In this document: positions 24,069 through 33,092 of the stretch, one piece after another
Layout of the letters: every line of letters begins with the position of its first letter
Numbering within the stretch: the first letter of the stretch is position 1
Assembly (NCBI GenBank): GCA_029001845.1
Contig: JAREWP010000075.1
Coordinates: 62,001-126,000 of the forward strand
Reading direction: 5' to 3'
DNA length: 64,000 bases
Source of the DNA: Candidatus Magnetocorallium paracelense
GTDB taxonomy: Bacteria; Nitrospirota; Thermodesulfovibrionia; Thermodesulfovibrionales; Magnetobacteriaceae
Translations under genes and position numbers: made by a program
The notes under the pieces: generated by a model
Told to the model about the DNA's origin: nothing
The model's database searches: none
What the model saw: only the letters and a program-made list of their open reading frames with translations

Positions 24069-24291
24069 TTATAGCATGAATTAACCTGGGATTATTAAAC
24101 TTATTCTCTCGATATTTCAGAATAACCTTCCATTTGCCTGTTCAAATCGACCGGCGAAACTCTTTTCTTGGCTGGAGAGATTAAAATTTTGCTATTTATC
24201 CTCTATATTTGTCAAAATATTTTTAACTCCCGCTTTATGCCCGGAACTGTGTTTGGTTTCGGCTACGCTACATTATGTATGAGAAAAAATT
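24069..24291. other. Intergenic space before the decayed gene pair
   Basis: With repeat D this makes a stretch of over 400 bases without a gene. It contains nothing I recognise beyond ordinary A+T-rich sequence. No clear promoter motif precedes the frame at 24292. Confidence 0.4.
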
Positions 24292-24546
24292 ATGAAAAAT
24301 TTACAACAGCAGGAGATTGAAAGATGGATCGGAGCGTGGCGAAGGGCTTCTATATCCTTAATAGAGGCAAAAAAGAGCGAACTCAGATCAAAGGATTATT
24401 ATGAAAAAAACAGGATAATCCTTGACGAAATGCTTCAATATAGCTGTGATTACAGCAAAGTACGTTTGTCCAGTGGTCTTATCGAACAGCAACGCTTATT
24501 CCTTAAAATGAAAGAAAACACTGTGAAAAGAGATAACGGATTATGA
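24292..24546 (+). CDS. Small protein upstream of a nucleotidyltransferase remnant
   Basis: The 84-residue charged, helical protein opens MKNLQQQEIERWIGAWRRAS and has no signal or membrane segment. Its stop codon overlaps the next start (ATGA at 24543-24546), so it was translationally coupled with the nucleotidyltransferase. Small partners in this position in AbiEii/MNT-type loci usually act as antitoxin or accessory protein. I do not recognise a named family. As the partner is damaged, this gene may be a relic, though its own frame is intact. Confidence 0.55.
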   Translation: MKNLQQQEIERWIGAWRRASISLIEAKKSELRSKDYYEKNRIILDEMLQYSCDYSKVRLSSGLIEQQRLFLKMKENTVKRDNGL

Positions 24547-24844
24547 ACTCGCTGTTTCAGGCTGCATTTGAAATCCAGAAGACTTTAAAAGACAAAGAGT
24601 GGCCCTTTTGCTATATTGGAGGACTCGCTGTCATACGTTGGGGTGAAATGAGGATGACACAGGATATCGATCTTTGCCTGATGTGCGGATTTGGAAAGGA
24701 AGAAAGATAGAAGGAATTGTGTTGAGACAGAATAAAGGCTTTAATACCGATTATATCATAGAAAGACTAACTCCATTATGTGACTTGAAGGAATCGCCTG
24801 AAATTATAGAAAAATTAAAAAGTTTTTTTTCGGATTTGATGTAA
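24543..24844 (+). pseudogene. Nucleotidyltransferase (AbiEii/MNT-like toxin family) with internal deletion
   Basis: The N-terminal part is clear: PFCYIGGLAVIRWGEMRMTQDIDLCL contains the nucleotidyltransferase GG...DID-type metal motif. After CGFGKEE the frame stops (TAG 24708-24710). In another frame the text resumes with IEGIVLRQNKGFNTDYI, ERLTPLCDLKESPEIIEKL, which is the usual C-terminal end of the same family. Around 100 residues are missing and the ends are out of frame. So the gene is inactive. It formed a coupled pair with 24292-24546. Confidence 0.75.
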
Positions 24845-24928
24845 TGACGAATGTAGTGAGTTTTTAGACGGGTGAAGAGGCCCATTCATTTTAATTGCTT
24901 GTTTTTGGCATCATTTCAGGAATTTCCA

Positions 24929-24967
24929 AAGCTGAAGGCTGATAACCAATAGCTGACAGCTGTTTTT
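24929..24967 (+). repeat. Repeat family C, fragment
   Basis: GCTGAAGGCTGATAACCA...AGCTGACAGCTGTTTTT resembles one end of the family C elements at 32430-32573 and 58484-58622. Only the terminal part is present. It lies just upstream of the flagellin promoter. Confidence 0.5.
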
Positions 24968-24978
24968 AAGTTTATTGT

Positions 24979-25005
24979 TAAAGTTTAAAAAAAAATGTCC
25001 GATAA
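24979..25005 (+). promoter_or_regulatory. Sigma-28 (FliA) promoter of the flagellin gene
   Basis: TAAAGTTT (24979-24986), 11 bp, then TCCGATAA (24998-25005). Only one base differs from the FliA consensus TAAAGTTT-N11-GCCGATAA. Transcription would leave a leader of about 125 nt before the flagellin ATG at 25138. This strongly indicates late-class flagellar control. Confidence 0.85.
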
Positions 25006-25087
25006 AGATAGCAAGTACGAAAAATAAGGCCGATTATCTGAAAGGGAGGTGAAGAATTCGGTTAGATATCAGGCCGCTGATTTACTG

Positions 25088-25137
25088 TGACAGCCGGAAG
25101 CTGTAATGAGTAAAAAGGGAATTACAGGGAGGTAAAA
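25088..25137 (+). promoter_or_regulatory. Flagellin leader with two predicted CsrA sites
   Basis: A 5-bp hairpin ACAGC-CGGAA-GCTGT (25090-25104) presents GGA in its loop. Downstream, ACAGGGAGGT overlaps the ribosome binding site (about 25123-25132). A loop GGA plus a Shine-Dalgarno GGA is the CsrA repression arrangement known for Bacillus subtilis hag. No csrA or fliW gene is inside the window. Confidence 0.6.
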
Positions 25138-25998
25138 ATGGGTTTTGTAATTAATACTAATATCATGTCTCTGAATGCACAGAGAAATTTGCGCAAGACA
25201 CAATCTCCTCTCGAGACAGCTATGCAGAGGCTGTCATCCGGTCTAAGGATCAATTCGGCAAAGGATGACGCGGCAGGTCTCGCAATTGCTACGAGGATGA
25301 CATCGCAGATAAGGGGTTTACAGGTTGCTGTAAGAAATGCAAACGATGGTCTTTCCATAGTGCAGACAGCGGAGGGTGCTATGGATGAGATAATTAATAA
25401 CATTCAAAGGGTCAGGGAACTTGCCATTCAGGCAAAGAGCGGGCAGTATTCGGCATCGGATATAGGTTTCATGCAGGCGGAAGTTAACGCCCTGGTTTCG
25501 GAGATCAGCAGGATTTCTCAACAAACGAAATTCAATGACAGAGCCCTGTTGGATGCTACGGGCGGATATTCGCAAACCATGCATGTAAGCTATAAAGCCA
25601 GCGATACCGGAATAGCAGTTAATATCGCCAATATGGATATCGACAACCTTGGAAGCGGTTCCAATTATCTTAACACTCTTCAAACCGGTCAGACATACGC
25701 TCTTTCCACGGTTGCGACGACAATGCAGACAACTATAAATATTCTGGACGGCTCACTCAATACCCTGTTAACTGAAAAAGCTAATCTCGGCGCACTTGCC
25801 AACAGGTTTCAGGCGGCGATCAGGAACCTGGATAATGTTATAGAGACTACGGAAGCTGCGAGGTCAAGAATAGTAGACGCGGACTTTGCCGTGGAAACGG
25901 CAAACCTCACAAAGCAGTTAATACTCCAGCAAGCAGGAGTATCGGTTTTGGCGCAGGCGAATTCACTGCCTCAAAACGTGCTTTCTTTATTACAGTAA
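25138..25998 (+). CDS. Flagellin (copy 1)
   Basis: Major filament subunit, 286 residues. The N-terminal D0/D1 domain begins MGFVINTNIMSLNAQRNL and includes LSSGLRINSAKDDAAGLAIATRM and NDGLSIVQTAEGAM; the C-terminal half ends EAARSRIVDADFAVETANLTKQLILQQAGVSVLAQANSLPQNVLSLL. The middle is short, so there is no exposed D2/D3 domain and the filament would be thin-surfaced. It starts at ATG 25138 with GGGAGGT before it. Control is by the sigma-28 promoter and the CsrA-type leader. Copy 2 follows after about 100 bp. Confidence 0.97.
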   Translation: MGFVINTNIMSLNAQRNLRKTQSPLETAMQRLSSGLRINSAKDDAAGLAIATRMTSQIRGLQVAVRNANDGLSIVQTAEGAMDEIINNIQRVRELAIQAKSGQYSASDIGFMQAEVNALVSEISRISQQTKFNDRALLDATGGYSQTMHVSYKASDTGIAVNIANMDIDNLGSGSNYLNTLQTGQTYALSTVATTMQTTINILDGSLNTLLTEKANLGALANRFQAAIRNLDNVIETTEAARSRIVDADFAVETANLTKQLILQQAGVSVLAQANSLPQNVLSLLQ

Positions 25999-26102
25999 TA
26001 TTTGCCGGTACTTTAAGAAAACGGGTGTACTTCAGGCTCGTTAAAGAGATTTGGATCAGCGGGACGGAGAGTTTCTGTGTTTATTGCGCAGGGAGGTAAA
26101 AG

Positions 26103-26963
26103 ATGGGTTTTGCAATTAACACTAACTTAATGTCTCTAAATGCGCAAAGAAATTTAAGAAAAACACAAGGTCCTCTTGAGACAGCCATGCAGAGGTTGTC
26201 GTCCGGTTTGAGGATCAATTCCGCTAAAGACGATGCAGCCGGTCTCGCAATTGCAACAAGGATGACCTCACAGATCAGAGGTTTGAGCGTTGCAGTAAGA
26301 AATGCGAACGACGGTTTGTCTATAACCCAGACAGCCGAAGGGGCCATGGACGAGATCATTGAAAACATTCAAAGAATCAAGGAGTTGGCAGTACAGGCTC
26401 GCAGCGGACAGTACTCGGCCTCTGACATTAACTTTATGCAGACTGAGGTGGACGCACTTATCAATGAGGTCAGCAGAATATCGAGCCAGACAAAATTCAA
26501 CGACACGGCATTGTTGAATGTAGAAGGAGGCTATTCAAAGACGATTCATGTAAGTTACAAAGCGAGCGATACAGGAATCAATTTCAACATCGGCGATATC
26601 GATATTGACAACCTGGGAAGCGGCAGCAACTATGTCAACACCATTTTGTCAGGCGGCACATACGCTCTTTCGACAGTCGCCAGCACAATGACAACAACGG
26701 TCAGCATACTCGACGGAGCCCTGAATACGATTCTTACTGAAAAAGCCAATTTGGGAGCCGTAGGCAACAGGTTTTCAGCGGCGATAAGAAACATCGAAAA
26801 CGTCATGGAAACAACCGAAGCCGCAAGATCGAGGATTATGGATGCGGATTTCGCTATTGAAACCGCAAACCTGACAAAGCAGCTCATATTGCAGCAGGCA
26901 GGAGTGGCGGTACTTGCTCAGGCCAACACTCTACCGCAAAATGTACTGGCTTTGTTACAATAA
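26103..26963 (+). CDS. Flagellin (copy 2)
   Basis: The second 286-residue flagellin is a close paralogue of copy 1: nearly identical D0/D1 ends (MGFAINTNLMSLNAQRN, LTKQLILQQAGVAVLAQANTLPQNVLALL) and more changes in the centre. I see no sigma-28 motif in the 100 bp upstream, so it probably depends on read-through from the first promoter. A GCAGGGAGGT ribosome binding site resembling a CsrA site precedes it. Two coordinated flagellins may form different parts of the filament or simply raise output. Confidence 0.96.
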   Translation: MGFAINTNLMSLNAQRNLRKTQGPLETAMQRLSSGLRINSAKDDAAGLAIATRMTSQIRGLSVAVRNANDGLSITQTAEGAMDEIIENIQRIKELAVQARSGQYSASDINFMQTEVDALINEVSRISSQTKFNDTALLNVEGGYSKTIHVSYKASDTGINFNIGDIDIDNLGSGSNYVNTILSGGTYALSTVASTMTTTVSILDGALNTILTEKANLGAVGNRFSAAIRNIENVMETTEAARSRIMDADFAIETANLTKQLILQQAGVAVLAQANTLPQNVLALLQ

Positions 26964-27061
26964 TAATTATTAAACGGGGATGGGTAAAGCTGATCTTTTA
27001 CCTTGCCATTTGTTATAATGTGGCAAAAGATTATGGTTAAACACTAAGGAGGGTATTTACC

Positions 27062-27463
27062 ATGGAAATTAAAAACTTTAACACATACATGCCTCCGGAA
27101 GCAGGACGCGCCACGGCAATAAATAAGTCGGCTGACGAGACAAGCGGCGTATCCTCGTTCGGCCATACCGGACATAAGGAAGATCAGCGCCTTTCAAAAC
27201 AGTTACTTCTCAGGGCCGAGCAACAGAGGCCCGAAGCTGCACAGGGCAGGGACAGCGAAAAAGTCGAATTCACAAAGGAGGCTCAAAAGCATCAACGCTC
27301 TAACAATAAGGCTTTTTTCGCTCTCGATGAAAACGATAATGTCGTAATTAAAGTCGTTGACGATAAAAATGAGCTTGTAAAGCAGATACCTCCCGAGGAT
27401 TATCTCAAGGTGGTTAATAAACTGGAAGAGAACAGAGAACATCTCTTTCATAAGGAGGTATAG
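27062..27463 (+). CDS. flaG: FlaG family flagellar protein
   Basis: FlaG influences filament length and is usually found before fliD. The 133-residue protein has a disordered, charged N-terminal half and a conserved C-terminal segment FALDENDNVVIKVVDDKNELVKQIPPEDYLKV, the FlaG signature. Translation starts at ATG 27062 after AAGGAGGG. It is followed after 2 bp by fliD, and the gene order flagellin-flaG-fliD-fliS is standard. Confidence 0.88.
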   Translation: MEIKNFNTYMPPEAGRATAINKSADETSGVSSFGHTGHKEDQRLSKQLLLRAEQQRPEAAQGRDSEKVEFTKEAQKHQRSNNKAFFALDENDNVVIKVVDDKNELVKQIPPEDYLKVVNKLEENREHLFHKEV

Positions 27464-27465
27464 CA

Positions 27466-28806
27466 ATGCCAATCTCAGCGTCTGTCGGAACTTTTTCCGG
27501 TATAAATTACCAGGAGTTGATTACAGGACTTCTTGCCGTTGAGCAACAGCGCCTCGATACCCTTGAGGAGAGAAAAAGCGATTATGAAACACAGATAAGC
27601 GCCTATGGGGAACTCTCTTCCTCTCTTGGAGAACTTCAAAGCGCTGTGGAAGACCTCCAAAGCAGCGCGACAACAGCATACAGCGCCACCTCATCGGATG
27701 AAGATGTATTCACGGCGTCCGCTTCAACCAAAGCCGCTGACGGACAGTATCAGATAAATGTGAGTCAGATAGCAAAGAATCATCAGATATATTCGTCGGC
27801 ATATTCAAGTGAATCGGCTACTTTTACACAGGGGTCGCTGATTATTGCCGCAGGCGGAGAATCTACAAGTGTAACCATCGATTCCTCTAACAATACACTG
27901 GCGGGAGTCAGAGACGCTATAAATCAATCCGACGCCAACGTCACTGCCACGGTTTTACATGACATAGACGGTTACAGGCTGGTATTGTCTTCAAAAACAA
28001 CAGGCTCCGATAACGCAATAAGCGGTGTGGGAGTAACCGGGGAAAGCGGCAGCGGAGAAAGCAGCCTGACAAGCTTTAATTTCGATCCTGAATTTGGCTC
28101 CGGAAACATGACGGAATCTCAGGCAGGACAGGACGCGGTGTTTACCGTAAACGGATTAACTGTAACGAGCGCGGAAAACACTGTGACCGACGTGATTACC
28201 GGGGTCACGCTGAATATCAGGAGTACTTCTACAACCGATGAAACCCTGAGTATAGAAAGCGACGCCGACAATATAACAGATAAAGTAGACGCCTTTGTAA
28301 CGGCGTATAATAACTCGATAACGAAGTTAAACGAGCTGTCCAATCGTGAAACAGGAGGCACCCTCTCTTCTGACAGTTCGTTAAGCATAATTAAGCGGAG
28401 GCTGAGGAATATTACATTTAATACATACAATGACCGGTTACTGCTCAATTATGGGATATCTCATGACAGTTACGGTTTTCTTCAGTCCAACAGTTCTGAT
28501 ATATCTTCTGCCGTTACGAATGACATGGACACGCTAATCGCTACCTTAGATACCTTCTCGCAGTCCTTTGACAGCACGCTGGACGATATCCTTGATTCCA
28601 TGATCCCGACCAGGGAAAGCAACTTAAGCACAAGAGCAAGAGATGTGGAAGACGATATCTTCGATGAGCAATATAAACTTGAAAGGCTCGAGGAATCTCT
28701 TGTAAAGAAATTCGCCGCTCTTGAGAGTACTATTGCAGAGCTGCAATCATCAGGAGATGCTTTAAACAATTCTCTCGGAAGTCTACCAAAACCTGGAGGT
28801 CAATAA
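27466..28806 (+). CDS. fliD: Flagellar filament capping protein FliD
   Basis: FliD (HAP2) caps the filament and guides flagellin assembly. The 446-residue protein opens SASVGTFSGINYQELITGLLAVEQQRLDTLEERK, has the coiled-coil of FliD_N, Ser/Thr-rich beta domains, and a long C-terminal coiled coil (EDDIFDEQYKLERLEESLVKKFAALESTIAELQ). There is AAGGAGG before ATG 27466. Length is typical. It is coupled with flaG upstream and fliS downstream. Confidence 0.94.
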   Translation: MPISASVGTFSGINYQELITGLLAVEQQRLDTLEERKSDYETQISAYGELSSSLGELQSAVEDLQSSATTAYSATSSDEDVFTASASTKAADGQYQINVSQIAKNHQIYSSAYSSESATFTQGSLIIAAGGESTSVTIDSSNNTLAGVRDAINQSDANVTATVLHDIDGYRLVLSSKTTGSDNAISGVGVTGESGSGESSLTSFNFDPEFGSGNMTESQAGQDAVFTVNGLTVTSAENTVTDVITGVTLNIRSTSTTDETLSIESDADNITDKVDAFVTAYNNSITKLNELSNRETGGTLSSDSSLSIIKRRLRNITFNTYNDRLLLNYGISHDSYGFLQSNSSDISSAVTNDMDTLIATLDTFSQSFDSTLDDILDSMIPTRESNLSTRARDVEDDIFDEQYKLERLEESLVKKFAALESTIAELQSSGDALNNSLGSLPKPGGQ

Positions 28807-29256
28807 ATGATGCATACCGCTTACGCCCAAAATGCTTACAGGAGTATGGAATTAAGCGATTCTTCTCCTCTAGAACTTATAATTAAGCTGTATAACGGCA
28901 CAATCAATTTTCTGTCAAAAGCCGTAAACGCCATAGATGAAGGCGACAGACCTCAGAAAGTCTATTACATCAATAAAAGCAGGGCGATTATCGAAGAGCT
29001 TCTCTCTTCCTTAGATCCAAATGTAGGAGGCGATGTCGTGGCCAATCTTCAGGATCTTTACAGCTATATGCTGATAGAGCTGACAAAAGCCAATGCAACT
29101 GACGACAAAGAGAGACTTGCCCACATCCAGGAATTATTAAGAACCCTTAAACTCGCATGGAACGAAGCAGGCACAAACATGACGCTTCCGGCCGCCTCGC
29201 CTTCCCCTTCGCCGGGGATCGCCCCCGTTACAAGCAGCTTTGCTTTGTCTACGTAA
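28807..29256 (+). CDS. fliS: Flagellin export chaperone FliS
   Basis: FliS binds the flagellin C terminus in the cytoplasm and prevents early polymerisation. The 149-residue protein has the conserved QNAYRSMELSDSSPLELIIKLYNGTINFLSKA start and a four-helix arrangement, ending in a Pro/Ser-rich tail (PAASPSPSPGIAP) that is longer than in most homologues. ATG 28807 follows the fliD stop directly, so translation is coupled. After its stop, 29288-29352 contain TTACGGTA and TACCGTAA in inverted orientation around about 45 bases; no clear terminator. Confidence 0.93.
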   Translation: MMHTAYAQNAYRSMELSDSSPLELIIKLYNGTINFLSKAVNAIDEGDRPQKVYYINKSRAIIEELLSSLDPNVGGDVVANLQDLYSYMLIELTKANATDDKERLAHIQELLRTLKLAWNEAGTNMTLPAASPSPSPGIAPVTSSFALST

Positions 29257-29459
29257 AAAATTAAATCTCATTCTTTAAATGTAGTAGTTACGGTAGTGAA
29301 GAGAGTTGAGTGATTCGTTAACTATCTTTAATATATTAAAGTTCGTACCGTAAATCTTGATACTAAAAATTAAAATACTTATATAATGTTACATTCTCTT
29401 GTTTCCGGCATCAAGTATTTCGGTATAACAACCCGATACTTCATAGTCACTTCGAATTT

Positions 29460-30071
29460 CTAAACCTCTATGCCAACGATAACCAACGGGACTGCCGGAA
29501 CTCCTCTGCCTTGCCGTACAACATTATACAGCTCGCTTTCATAGTATGCCACACCTGAACTCATTTGAGCTTGTAGCGATTTCATTGGTAATATCTCTAT
29601 CCCGACGTCTATTTTGTCTCCTACATAAAAGGCAAGATGCTTTACGAATAAATCATATGCAACAAAAGAATATTTCCCGAACTGTACTTCAATCGCCACT
29701 CTGTCTTTTACATAATCTGTTTGATTATAGCTGAAAATCGGAGTTGCTCCGGTGATCTCTATTTCTTCCTTCTGCTCTTCCGGGGGCATGGTTAATATTT
29801 TGCGAATTAACCTCTCATCCTTAGTCACCCAATAACTAACACGGCTCTCTGTCCAATTTTTGTCGTTAAGAAGTTTTTTATAAGCTTTATTCATATCAAT
29901 AGGGCTGTACAGTAGTCGTCCTTTCATTGTCTTTTCCTTTGAAACTTTAGTTTTACATGCACCGGCATCGACAGATTCTACGACTACTTTAATTTCATCC
30001 CAAAGTTTTGGTTTATGAATAAGCAAATATTCAAGCCCGTTAAGGTGAGAATATGTTTCAACTACTTTCAA
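29460..30071 (-). CDS. Type II restriction endonuclease, BstYI/BglII family
   Basis: The protein of about 203 residues closely follows the pattern I know from BstYI: VETYSHLNGLEYLL at the start, ILYSP-like LLYSPIDMN, then SYNQTDYVKDRVAIEVQFGKYSFVAYDLF with the catalytic Asp/Glu-x-Gln of the active site, VGDKIDVGIEILPMK, and YESELYNVVRQGRGVPAVPLV. BstYI cuts RGATCY; the target here is inferred by similarity. I chose the TTG at 30071 because AGGAG precedes it; an in-frame ATG at 30095 would add eight residues. It overlaps the methyltransferase end by 14 bp, so the two are coupled. Confidence 0.88.
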   Translation of the reverse strand: MKVVETYSHLNGLEYLLIHKPKLWDEIKVVVESVDAGACKTKVSKEKTMKGRLLYSPIDMNKAYKKLLNDKNWTESRVSYWVTKDERLIRKILTMPPEEQKEEIEITGATPIFSYNQTDYVKDRVAIEVQFGKYSFVAYDLFVKHLAFYVGDKIDVGIEILPMKSLQAQMSSGVAYYESELYNVVRQGRGVPAVPLVIVGIEV

Positions 30072-31056
30072 TATGATACTCCTCGTTTTTTTCAAACAAC
30101 TTTAAATCGTCGGATGTAACAATGGTGTTGTACTGCCAGGGGGGAGTTATTAATTTATTACCTGCCTGCTGCGGATCATATTTAGGCTTGTTCATTGGAC
30201 GTGTTTTAAGAGTCCCATTGATTGCCTTCTGAACACGTTCCTTTGCTATAACGGCGTATCTATCTAGAATTTCTGCACCGACCCCTCGCCTGTTATGCTT
30301 TAAGGCTGCAATTACAGTCGTGCCAACTCCAAGAAAAGGATCCAATACCCAGTCATTCTCATTCGTCATCGCCAGAACAAGCCGTTCTATTAGTTCTACC
30401 GGAAACTGACATGGATGTTCGGTTTTTTCAATATGATTACTTTTAACATTAGGAATATCCCATAAATCTCCGGGGTTCTTGCCAAGGGGGTTGCAGGAAT
30501 ACTGCCCTGCTTTGGGACCTTTAAAATATTTTTTAGCCGGATACTTTTGAGGAACTCTCACAGGATCAAGATTAAAAACATAATCCTTAACTTTGCGAGT
30601 AAACCAGACAATCGTTTCATAACGACCTGAAAACCTCTTTGAACAATGCAGTCCATGCTCAAAATGCCAAACGATCCGATTCCTCATCACAAGGCCCATC
30701 TCTTTAAAAATGGGGTATAAAATGGTGTCAAGCGGAATTATCACACCATTATCGACATGATTTCCAATCTGCCAGCAAATACTCCCCTTGTCAGTAAGAA
30801 TACGTACACATTCCTTAATAACTTCTGCCTGTTGCTCAATATAATCTTCAATTTTTAATCTGTTTTCATATTCTTTTCCAATATTGTAAGGTGGTGAGGT
30901 GACAACGAGTTGTATCGATTTATCGGGGATTTGCTCAAGAAGATCAAGACAATCGCCATGGAATAATACAACCTGCTCGTTTATCGTAAATTGGGTTGCA
31001 ATTTTACTATTTTTAAAAACACTCTTCATACCCTGATTGCAGAAATACTTCGACAA
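30058..31056 (-). CDS. DNA methyltransferase of the RM pair (beta class, N4-cytosine or N6-adenine)
   Basis: The 332-residue enzyme protects the host from the neighbouring BstYI-like nuclease. Motif IV, TSPPYNIGK, comes first (about residues 53-61) and the SAM-binding motif I, DPFLGVGTT, near residue 245. This order marks the beta class. LHCSKRFSGRYETIVWFTR and NPLGKNPGDLWDIPNVKSNH are typical of this group, and SPPY is compatible with N4-cytosine methylation. An alternative start is the Met at residue 10. The pair is located between fliS and the arsenic genes, with no control (C) protein gene nearby. Confidence 0.92.
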   Translation of the reverse strand: MSKYFCNQGMKSVFKNSKIATQFTINEQVVLFHGDCLDLLEQIPDKSIQLVVTSPPYNIGKEYENRLKIEDYIEQQAEVIKECVRILTDKGSICWQIGNHVDNGVIIPLDTILYPIFKEMGLVMRNRIVWHFEHGLHCSKRFSGRYETIVWFTRKVKDYVFNLDPVRVPQKYPAKKYFKGPKAGQYSCNPLGKNPGDLWDIPNVKSNHIEKTEHPCQFPVELIERLVLAMTNENDWVLDPFLGVGTTVIAALKHNRRGVGAEILDRYAVIAKERVQKAINGTLKTRPMNKPKYDPQQAGNKLITPPWQYNTIVTSDDLKLFEKNEEYHIESS

Positions 31057-31206
31057 AACAATGTATATTTAAATCTGTTATTACAAGAACATTAAAAAAC
31101 AGTGCATCACCGGAGGAAGTAGGGATAATACATTTATTATGAAAGCATTTTCTATAGAGTAATATACACCACGGAGCGGAATTAGTCAATTGATTTTGTA
31201 AAGTAT

Positions 31207-32403
31207 TTATCCTCTCTTGAACCAGTGCTGCGTGCTTAAGCAGATTCTCACAAGCATCAGCATAACCGGCACTTCGATTAATACACCTACAACGGTCGCC
31301 AAAGAGGCTCCTGAAGATAGTCCGAACAGCATCGTTGCAGTGGCGATGGCAACTTCAAAATGGTTTGAAGCACCTATCATTGAGGCAGGAGCAGCGTCTT
31401 CATATCTTAACTTTAAAATCCGCGCTGCTACATATCCTATTACAAAAATTAAAACGGTCTGAATAAAAAGAGGTATGGCTATATAGAGTATTGTCAAAGG
31501 GTTTGCAAGGATAACAGCACCTTTAAAGCTGAAAAGAAGCACTAAAGTGACCAGTAGGGCAGTGATGGAAAGGGGAGACAAAATATGTAAGAATTTCTCT
31601 TTAAACCACTGTTGTCCTTTAACATTAATTATCCATTTCCGAGTAAGGTATCCGGTGACAAGAGGCAGGGCGACATAGACTGAAATAGACAACAACAATG
31701 CCTCCCAGGGAACAGGGAGTTTGCCCACCCCCAACAGATATCCGCCAAGGGGACCATAAAGAAAGAGCATGGCAAGGCTGTTTATGGCTACCATCACAAG
31801 TGTGAGACCGTCGTTACCCTTTGAGAGATAACCCCAGACAAGGACCATGGCAGTGCAAGGGGCGATTCCAAGCAGAATACAGCCTGCCAGATAGGACCTC
31901 CACAGAGGAATTTCAAGCATTTTCAAACCTTCATGTATTACAACGGCGCCTGAGCCGTGCACAGAGCCCTCCGGCCAGTCGACACCGGGAGGCATTTTTA
32001 CATAATCCATTGCATCGGGGCCAATGAGATTATAAAACAGAGTACCCAGAAATAAATTCGTTATGGCCACCATGGTAAAAGGTTTGATTGCCCAGTTTAA
32101 AAGCAATGTAAGGAGCACAGGCTTTGGAGTCTTTCCTGCTTTAATTACTTCAGCGAAATCGATCTTCACCATAATAGGATACATCATAAAAAAAAGACAT
32201 ATAGCAATCGGTATTGAAACGACAGGCGCCTTACCGACATAGATTGCCAGGCTGTCAAGAAATTTCGCTATTTCCGGTGCAACCTTTCCTATAACAATAC
32301 CTGAGATAATACACAATAGAACCCACAGTGTAAGATATTTTTCAAAAAAACTAAGACCCTTTCCCCGGCTCACTGCAACGGAATTATTATTCAAATTTTC
32401 CAT
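31207..32403 (-). CDS. Arsenite efflux transporter, ACR3 family
   Basis: ACR3 proteins export arsenite (and sometimes antimonite) with proton exchange. The 398-residue protein has about ten membrane helices and the family's conserved segments: [29 protein letters not shown] (with the cysteine essential for As(III) transport), and [19 protein letters not shown]. It follows the arsR-like gene on the same strand, but 320 bp separate them and contain a repeat C element. No arsC arsenate reductase is in the window. Confidence 0.93.
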   Translation of the reverse strand: MENLNNNSVAVSRGKGLSFFEKYLTLWVLLCIISGIVIGKVAPEIAKFLDSLAIYVGKAPVVSIPIAICLFFMMYPIMVKIDFAEVIKAGKTPKPVLLTLLLNWAIKPFTMVAITNLFLGTLFYNLIGPDAMDYVKMPPGVDWPEGSVHGSGAVVIHEGLKMLEIPLWRSYLAGCILLGIAPCTAMVLVWGYLSKGNDGLTLVMVAINSLAMLFLYGPLGGYLLGVGKLPVPWEALLLSISVYVALPLVTGYLTRKWIINVKGQQWFKEKFLHILSPLSITALLVTLVLLFSFKGAVILANPLTILYIAIPLFIQTVLIFVIGYVAARILKLRYEDAAPASMIGASNHFEVAIATATMLFGLSSGASLATVVGVLIEVPVMLMLVRICLSTQHWFKRG

Positions 32404-32429
32404 TATCCCTCCATAAACATGTTTTAACC

Positions 32430-32573
32430 TAAAAACAGCTGTCAGCTATCAGCGGTCAGCCTTCAGCTAAAGAAAGAATTGATGTATAAACTTCACATTA
32501 CGGGTGAATCTGTTTTGAACCATAAAGTGTTGCCATTAAAAAGCTGATAGCTGACTGCTAAATGCTGTTTTTA
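32430..32573. repeat. Repeat family C, complete copy 1
   Basis: About 144 bp with inverted ends (AAAAACAGCTGTCAGC on the left, GCTAAATGCTGTTTTT with GCTGATAGCTGAC on the right). It shares its interior with 58484-58622, for example TTTTGAACC and the 'aaagtgttgccattaaaaagctga' segment. It is non-coding and separates arsR from the ACR3 gene. The remaining sequence of this 320-bp gap shows nothing else. Confidence 0.7.
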
Positions 32574-32723
32574 GTTAAAGAAGTAAACTTCCTGTAACTG
32601 CCCGATCATTATAGACGGAAGTCTGTTTGTGATAAATCTGCGAATGATAAAATCACTGCGTAAGGCAGCATAACCTATTTGTGGTAATATGGTCAAATAA
32701 CCATGTAAATTATTAAAAAAAAG

Positions 32724-33053
32724 TCACTCTATGCATTTTAGCTGTGCTTTAACGCTGCTCTTTACAACTGTCTCTATACACTCAAAGAGGCTTTTGAAAC
32801 AGAAGCATCGGAGACTGTAGTAAATTTTAGTTCCTACCTTTTCATCACTGACAATGCCGGCGTTTTTCAGTACACTCAAATGTTTAGAGACTGTAGAAGC
32901 GTCTGCGCCTATCATATCCGTTAACTCACAAACGCATCTTTCATGCATAGATAACTGATCTATAATAAAAAGACGTGTCGGATGAGCCATTGCTTTTAAA
33001 ACCCTGGCTCTGATATCGTATTTACCTCTTGTTTCAGTATCCATAAAAATCAA
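32724..33053 (-). CDS. ArsR-family metalloregulator
   Basis: A 109-residue winged-helix repressor. The DNA-binding helix carries the As(III)-type cysteine pair in HERCVCELTDMIG, followed by DASTVSKHLSVLKNAGIV and the wing DEKVGTKIYYSL. A third cysteine cluster (RCFCF) follows. Binding of arsenite would release it from DNA. It lies upstream of the ACR3 gene in the same direction and probably represses it and itself. Element A copy 7 is 40 bp upstream of the start and lies in its promoter region. Confidence 0.92.
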   Translation of the reverse strand: MIFMDTETRGKYDIRARVLKAMAHPTRLFIIDQLSMHERCVCELTDMIGADASTVSKHLSVLKNAGIVSDEKVGTKIYYSLRCFCFKSLFECIETVVKSSVKAQLKCIE

Positions 33054-33092
33054 TTCTCGGCATGTCTGAGAACCTCCTTACCGGTATAGCTT

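Noticed and set aside
26964-27061. Hairpin GGTAAA/TTTTACC after the second flagellin as a terminator
   Set aside because: The stem is short and there is no T tract; the downstream flaG-fliD-fliS genes probably share the transcript.
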